DNA of 64,000 nt from an uncultured Flavobacteriales bacterium. GTDB taxonomy: Bacteria; Bacteroidota; Bacteroidia; Flavobacteriales_D; Sanyastnellaceae. The stretch is from NCBI GenBank assembly GCA_905478325.1, contig CAJQIB010000022.1:1-64000 (forward strand), in the 5' to 3' direction. The position numbers and the translations under genes were made by a program. Shown piece by piece: positions 60,911 to 64,000 of the stretch (positions are counted from its first letter, which is position 1; the number at the start of each line of letters is the position of its first letter). The notes under the pieces are model-generated. The model made no database searches. It saw nothing but the letters and a program-made list of their open reading frames with translations, and was not told where the DNA came from.

Positions 60911-62950
60911 ATGAAAAACGAACATTACCCCATTCTATTTGACCCCATCCGCGTGGGACACTTGACGCTTCCGAATCGGGTCATTATGGGAAGCATGCAC
61001 ACCGGCTTAGAGGAGTCTAAAGGGGGCATGGAAGCTTTGGCAAGATTTTATGCAGAACGCGCTGCTGGCGGCGCGGCGCTTATTGTCACAGGAGGCATCT
61101 CACCGAATAGAGAGGGGGTGCTGGGACCTGGAGGTGCGCGCATGCAAAGAAAAAAGCATGCCCAAGAGCACCGCGTGATTGCGGATGCAGTGCACGGTGA
61201 AGGAGGTCGGATATGCATGCAAATTTTGCACGGTGGTCGATACAGTTACCATCCTTTCAATGTAGCTCCTGCTGCGAAAAAGGCACCAATCAATCGATTC
61301 AAACCGCGCAAACTATCCAATAGAGGCGTCCTAAGAACCATACGTGCATTTGTACGTTCTGCTAAACTGGCCCAATCTGCCGGTTATGATGGAGTGGAAG
61401 TGATGGGGTCAGAAGGGTACTTGATCAATCAGTTTTTAGTTGAAGCCACCAATAATCGCAACGATCAGTGGGGTGGCACCTACAAAAACCGCATGCGATT
61501 TCCCGTTGAAATCGTGCGTCAAATCCGCGAGGCTTGCGGACCTGATTTTGTCATCATGTACCGGTTGAGTATGTTGGACTTGGTGCCCAATGGAAGTTCT
61601 TGGGAAGAAGTAATCCAATTGGCGAAAGCCATTGAAACGGCTGGGGCCAATGTGATCAATACCGGCATTGGTTGGCATGAGGCGCGGATTCCTACCATCG
61701 CAACGTTGGTGCCTAGAGGTCATTTTTCTTTCGTCACAGAAAAGTTAAAAGGATCTGTAAATGTGCCTCTTGTCGCAACGAATCGATTCAACAATCCGGA
61801 AACATGTGAAATGGCTCTGCGCGAAGGTGTGGCTGATTTGATCTCTATGGCGCGACCATTTTTAGCAGACCCTGAAATCGTAAACAAATCTGAGACCAAT
61901 CGGTCTGATGAGATCAACACCTGTATCGGGTGCAACCAGGCATGTTTGGATCACATTTTTAAACGTAAGGTTGCCACGTGTCTTGTAAATCCTCGAGCCA
62001 GTCATGAAGGAACATGGCCTTTACTAGCGCGTGCCTTGAATCCGCGAAGGGTGGCTGTCGTCGGGTCCGGTCCTGCTGGGCTCAGTGCCTCCATAGAAGC
62101 TGCTCGGTTGGGGCATCACGTGGAGCTCTTTGAAGAGTCCGAAACGATCGGAGGGCAATTTAATTTGGCCAAAACGATCCCAGGAAAAGAAGAGTTTCAT
62201 GAAACTCTTCGCTACTTCCAGAGTATGCTTGCGAAGCTGCAGGTAAAGGTTCATTTGAATCGCCATGTAACTGCTGACGACTTGTCTTCTCAATTTGATT
62301 CAGTCATCGTAGCGACCGGTATTCGTCCGCGTTCTTGGAGTATTCCCGGTTTAAAAGGGCAGGGGGTTAGTGTAGGGTACACGGCCGTACTCAAAAGTGA
62401 AATTACCGTTGGCACTCGCGTGGCGATCATTGGTGCGGGTGGTATTGGGTTTGATGTCGCCGACTACCTCACCCACGACGGAGACGCCAGTTTTTCAAAT
62501 GCTTGGGGCATTGACCAAGACCTTTCGTCAAGAGGAGGATTGGTCAAACCGGGATCACGAACATCAAAGCGGGAGGTCCACCTCTTTCAACGATCGAGCG
62601 GTAAAGTGGGGGCTCGTCTAGGGAAAACAACGGGATGGATTCATCGCAAAACGTTAAAGGATAGAGGAGTTCAAACCCATTCAGACGTGGAGTACCAAAA
62701 ATGGGACGATGGCTGGCTGTATTTTACTGAGGGCGATATCCCACAAAAAATCAAGATCGACCATGTTGTTGTTTGCGTCGGTCAGGAGGAACGAAACGAA
62801 TTGGTTGAAGCGATTCGAGAAACGGGAATGGACGTTCACACTGTTGGAGGCGCGCTCAATTCAAGAGGGCTTGATGCTCAACGGGCGATCCGAGAGGGGC
62901 TAGAAGCCGCGTATAACGTGTCTCCTTGGAATATTAGTCAGGAGAGCTAA
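60911..62950 (+). CDS. fadH: NADPH-dependent 2,4-dienoyl-CoA reductase
   Basis: FMN, 4Fe-4S and FAD flavoprotein that reduces 2,4-dienoyl-CoA during oxidation of polyunsaturated fatty acids. The Old Yellow Enzyme barrel occupies about 1-330. The iron-sulfur cysteines are Cys338, Cys341, Cys345 and Cys357. The C-terminal part has two nucleotide motifs, VAVVGSGPAGLSA and VAIIGAGGIGFDVA. The length (about 680) fits the E. coli enzyme. The ATG at 60911 is preferred to a TTG at 60905, which overlaps the previous stop. Its 3' end overlaps the convergent plsC by 17 nt. Confidence 0.92.
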   Translation: MKNEHYPILFDPIRVGHLTLPNRVIMGSMHTGLEESKGGMEALARFYAERAAGGAALIVTGGISPNREGVLGPGGARMQRKKHAQEHRVIADAVHGEGGRICMQILHGGRYSYHPFNVAPAAKKAPINRFKPRKLSNRGVLRTIRAFVRSAKLAQSAGYDGVEVMGSEGYLINQFLVEATNNRNDQWGGTYKNRMRFPVEIVRQIREACGPDFVIMYRLSMLDLVPNGSSWEEVIQLAKAIETAGANVINTGIGWHEARIPTIATLVPRGHFSFVTEKLKGSVNVPLVATNRFNNPETCEMALREGVADLISMARPFLADPEIVNKSETNRSDEINTCIGCNQACLDHIFKRKVATCLVNPRASHEGTWPLLARALNPRRVAVVGSGPAGLSASIEAARLGHHVELFEESETIGGQFNLAKTIPGKEEFHETLRYFQSMLAKLQVKVHLNRHVTADDLSSQFDSVIVATGIRPRSWSIPGLKGQGVSVGYTAVLKSEITVGTRVAIIGAGGIGFDVADYLTHDGDASFSNAWGIDQDLSSRGGLVKPGSRTSKREVHLFQRSSGKVGARLGKTTGWIHRKTLKDRGVQTHSDVEYQKWDDGWLYFTEGDIPQKIKIDHVVVCVGQEERNELVEAIRETGMDVHTVGGALNSRGLDAQRAIREGLEAAYNVSPWNISQES

Positions 62951-63689
62951 TCTGTTCACGATGCCATGATTGCAGCGCTTCAATTGAAGCCTTTGCGACA
63001 TCATTCATGGATTTGACATTGTCTCCATGGTCTTTTGGATAAATGGGGTCTCCAAAACGAACGTGTATGGGATTGGCTTTCACCCAAATTGATTTGCTAG
63101 GAAGCGCTCTTCTCGTGCCGTGTATGTGCATCGGCACAATGGGGACATTGGCCTGAAGAGCAAGATGGAAAGCTCCTTTTTTAAATGGCTTGATTGCGCC
63201 ATCTATGGAACGCGTTCCCTCCGGAAAGACCAACACAGAAATGCCCAAATCAAGTGTTTTTCGAAGTTGAAAAACAGCTTTTTGTGCTGCTTCCTTGTTA
63301 CTTCGATTGATGAAAACAGTTCCAACTCGTTCATTTAGCAACCCAAGGATGGGGACTTTCCGTATGGAGTCTTTTGCTAAAAAGACGATGGGGTGCGGAA
63401 TGGCATAAGACGCCGCGTTGATGTCCAATTGACTCACGTGATTCGACACGAAAATTGCTCGAGAAGGAAGTTCGCTGGGGATACTGACCTTAGAGTGATG
63501 GGTGATGGACATCCGGCTATTTCCCGTAAACACCATGATATACTTGCTCCATAGGTTGCTTCCAATCCCTTTGAGCACCCACGGTATGGCCTTTTTCGAA
63601 ATCAAAGCCACGACCAGGGCGAAGGAACAACAAAAAATGGACCAGAGGAGTACAACAGTGGTCAGAACAAGAGAGTACAGCCTGCTCAT
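62934..63689 (-). CDS. plsC: 1-acyl-sn-glycerol-3-phosphate acyltransferase
   Basis: Acylates lysophosphatidate to phosphatidate at the inner membrane. 251 residues with a hydrophobic N-terminal segment (8-30), the catalytic HX4D motif His84...Asp89 (NHVSQLD) and the FPEGTRS substrate motif near residue 156. It starts 1 nt after the stop of the pseudouridine synthase gene, so the two are cotranscribed. Its 3' end overlaps fadH by 17 nt. The second acyltransferase of the window is the PlsB-like gene at 6.4-7.6 kb. Confidence 0.92.
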   Translation of the reverse strand: MSRLYSLVLTTVVLLWSIFCCSFALVVALISKKAIPWVLKGIGSNLWSKYIMVFTGNSRMSITHHSKVSIPSELPSRAIFVSNHVSQLDINAASYAIPHPIVFLAKDSIRKVPILGLLNERVGTVFINRSNKEAAQKAVFQLRKTLDLGISVLVFPEGTRSIDGAIKPFKKGAFHLALQANVPIVPMHIHGTRRALPSKSIWVKANPIHVRFGDPIYPKDHGDNVKSMNDVAKASIEALQSWHREQISSPD

Positions 63690-63690
63690 G

Positions 63691-64000
63691 TCATGCGTTC
63701 CTCAGTGCCTGGTAAGCCTCTTCTTGCGTTAATTCTTGGATCTTACCCGGCTCTATGGCCAGAGTGTCGAGATCTAAAGATCCAAACCCCTTCCGTATCA
63801 ATCGAAGCGTAGGGAAGCCTGCATGGGCTGTCATTTTTCTCACCTGACGATTCTTCCCCTCTGTCAGACATACTTCAATCCAAGCGGTTGGAATGCTCAA
63901 TCGTTGGCGTATTGGAGGGTTTCTATCGGGGAGCTCTAAACCTTCAAGGACTCTAGCAGATGCAGGGCGTGTGGTGTAATCATTCTTTCGAATTGAGATT
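63691..64000 (-). CDS. RluE/RsuA-type rRNA pseudouridine synthase, 5' part missing
   Basis: C-terminal 102 residues of a pseudouridine synthase, open to the window edge in the frame that continues upstream. The visible part has TRPA...[15 protein letters not shown], then [34 protein letters not shown], which is characteristic of RluE-type 23S rRNA enzymes (pseudouridine 2457 in E. coli). The catalytic Asp is in the missing part. The gene is upstream of plsC with 1 nt between them. Family and position specificity are inferred from these motifs only. Confidence 0.85.
   Translation of the reverse strand, partial: ISIRKNDYTTRPASARVLEGLELPDRNPPIRQRLSIPTAWIEVCLTEGKNRQVRKMTAHAGFPTLRLIRKGFGSLDLDTLAIEPGKIQELTQEEAYQALRNA

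Noticed and set aside
1-64000. Search for tRNA, rRNA, insertion sequence ends, integrases, toxin-antitoxin or defence genes
   Set aside because: None was seen by eye. No transposase or recombinase motif and no terminal inverted repeats were recognised; a tRNAscan or HMM search would be needed to exclude tRNA and small RNA genes.

Overview
The window looks like an ordinary chromosomal stretch of a Bacteroidota bacterium, probably of the Flavobacteriales. The reasons are the short RpoD-type primary sigma factor, three secreted proteins with type IX secretion (T9SS) sorting domains (one with a gliding-motility type C-terminus), GWxTD, DUF2797 and YqgE proteins, a TamA/BamA-like lipoprotein, the general lack of Shine-Dalgarno sequences, and promoters of the Bacteroidota form TTG-N19-21-TAnnTTTG. 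I see no rRNA, tRNA, CRISPR array, prophage, insertion sequence or integron. The gene order is dense, and no gap between genes exceeds 300 bases.

Layout. 0-8 kb: a small hypothetical gene, an acetyl-CoA acetyltransferase followed by an NlpC/P60 peptidase, a 3-hydroxyacyl-CoA dehydrogenase, a purine nucleoside phosphorylase, a zinc-ribbon protein, a DEAD-box RNA helicase, a glycerolipid acyltransferase and a TrmH-type RNA methyltransferase. 8-20 kb: an outer-membrane BamA/TamA-like lipoprotein, then a housekeeping block accD, rpsO, pnp, rpoD, a beta-helix lipoprotein and a fused ABCG-type transporter. 20-28 kb: a SiaB/SiaC-like kinase and phosphoprotein pair, a methyltransferase with a ZIP zinc transporter, HMG-CoA lyase, and a leftward run of a GWxTD protein, a GT2 glycosyltransferase and ComEC. 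28-41 kb: T9SS cargo proteins, a FemAB/GNAT-like acyltransferase, a TlpA-like thioredoxin, an SDR/alpha-beta-hydrolase fusion, DUF2797, YqgE, an M14 peptidase and an esterase. 40-48 kb: a leftward run of four tightly packed genes (paaZ, S41 peptidase, GH92 glycosidase, class III aminotransferase). 48-64 kb: an apparently strongly expressed T9SS cargo gene, a PhoD-like phosphatase, pdxH, an RlmI-like methyltransferase, recQ, tpiA-prmA, a 1,494-residue exported protein of unknown function, a 2,4-dienoyl-CoA reductase, plsC, and the 3' part of an RluE-type pseudouridine synthase cut by the window edge.

How the genes work together. Several enzymes handle acyl-CoAs (thiolase, 3-hydroxyacyl-CoA dehydrogenase, HMG-CoA lyase, dienoyl-CoA reductase, PaaZ), which fits a heterotroph degrading fatty acids, leucine and aromatic acids. 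Two acyltransferases and AccD serve lipid synthesis. Secreted peptidases, GH92 and the T9SS cargo suggest polymer degradation and an elaborate cell surface.

The most interesting signal is not a gene cluster. A -7 promoter element (TAnnTTTG or a one-mismatch variant) recurs exactly 4-5 nt upstream of the ATG of about ten genes, which predicts widespread leaderless transcription. Other points of interest are the orphan SiaB-SiaC pair, the giant exported protein, the SDR-hydrolase fusion, the PaaZ-led operon of unrelated enzymes with TGATG junctions, and a trmH/outer-membrane lipoprotein pair whose divergent start codons overlap.
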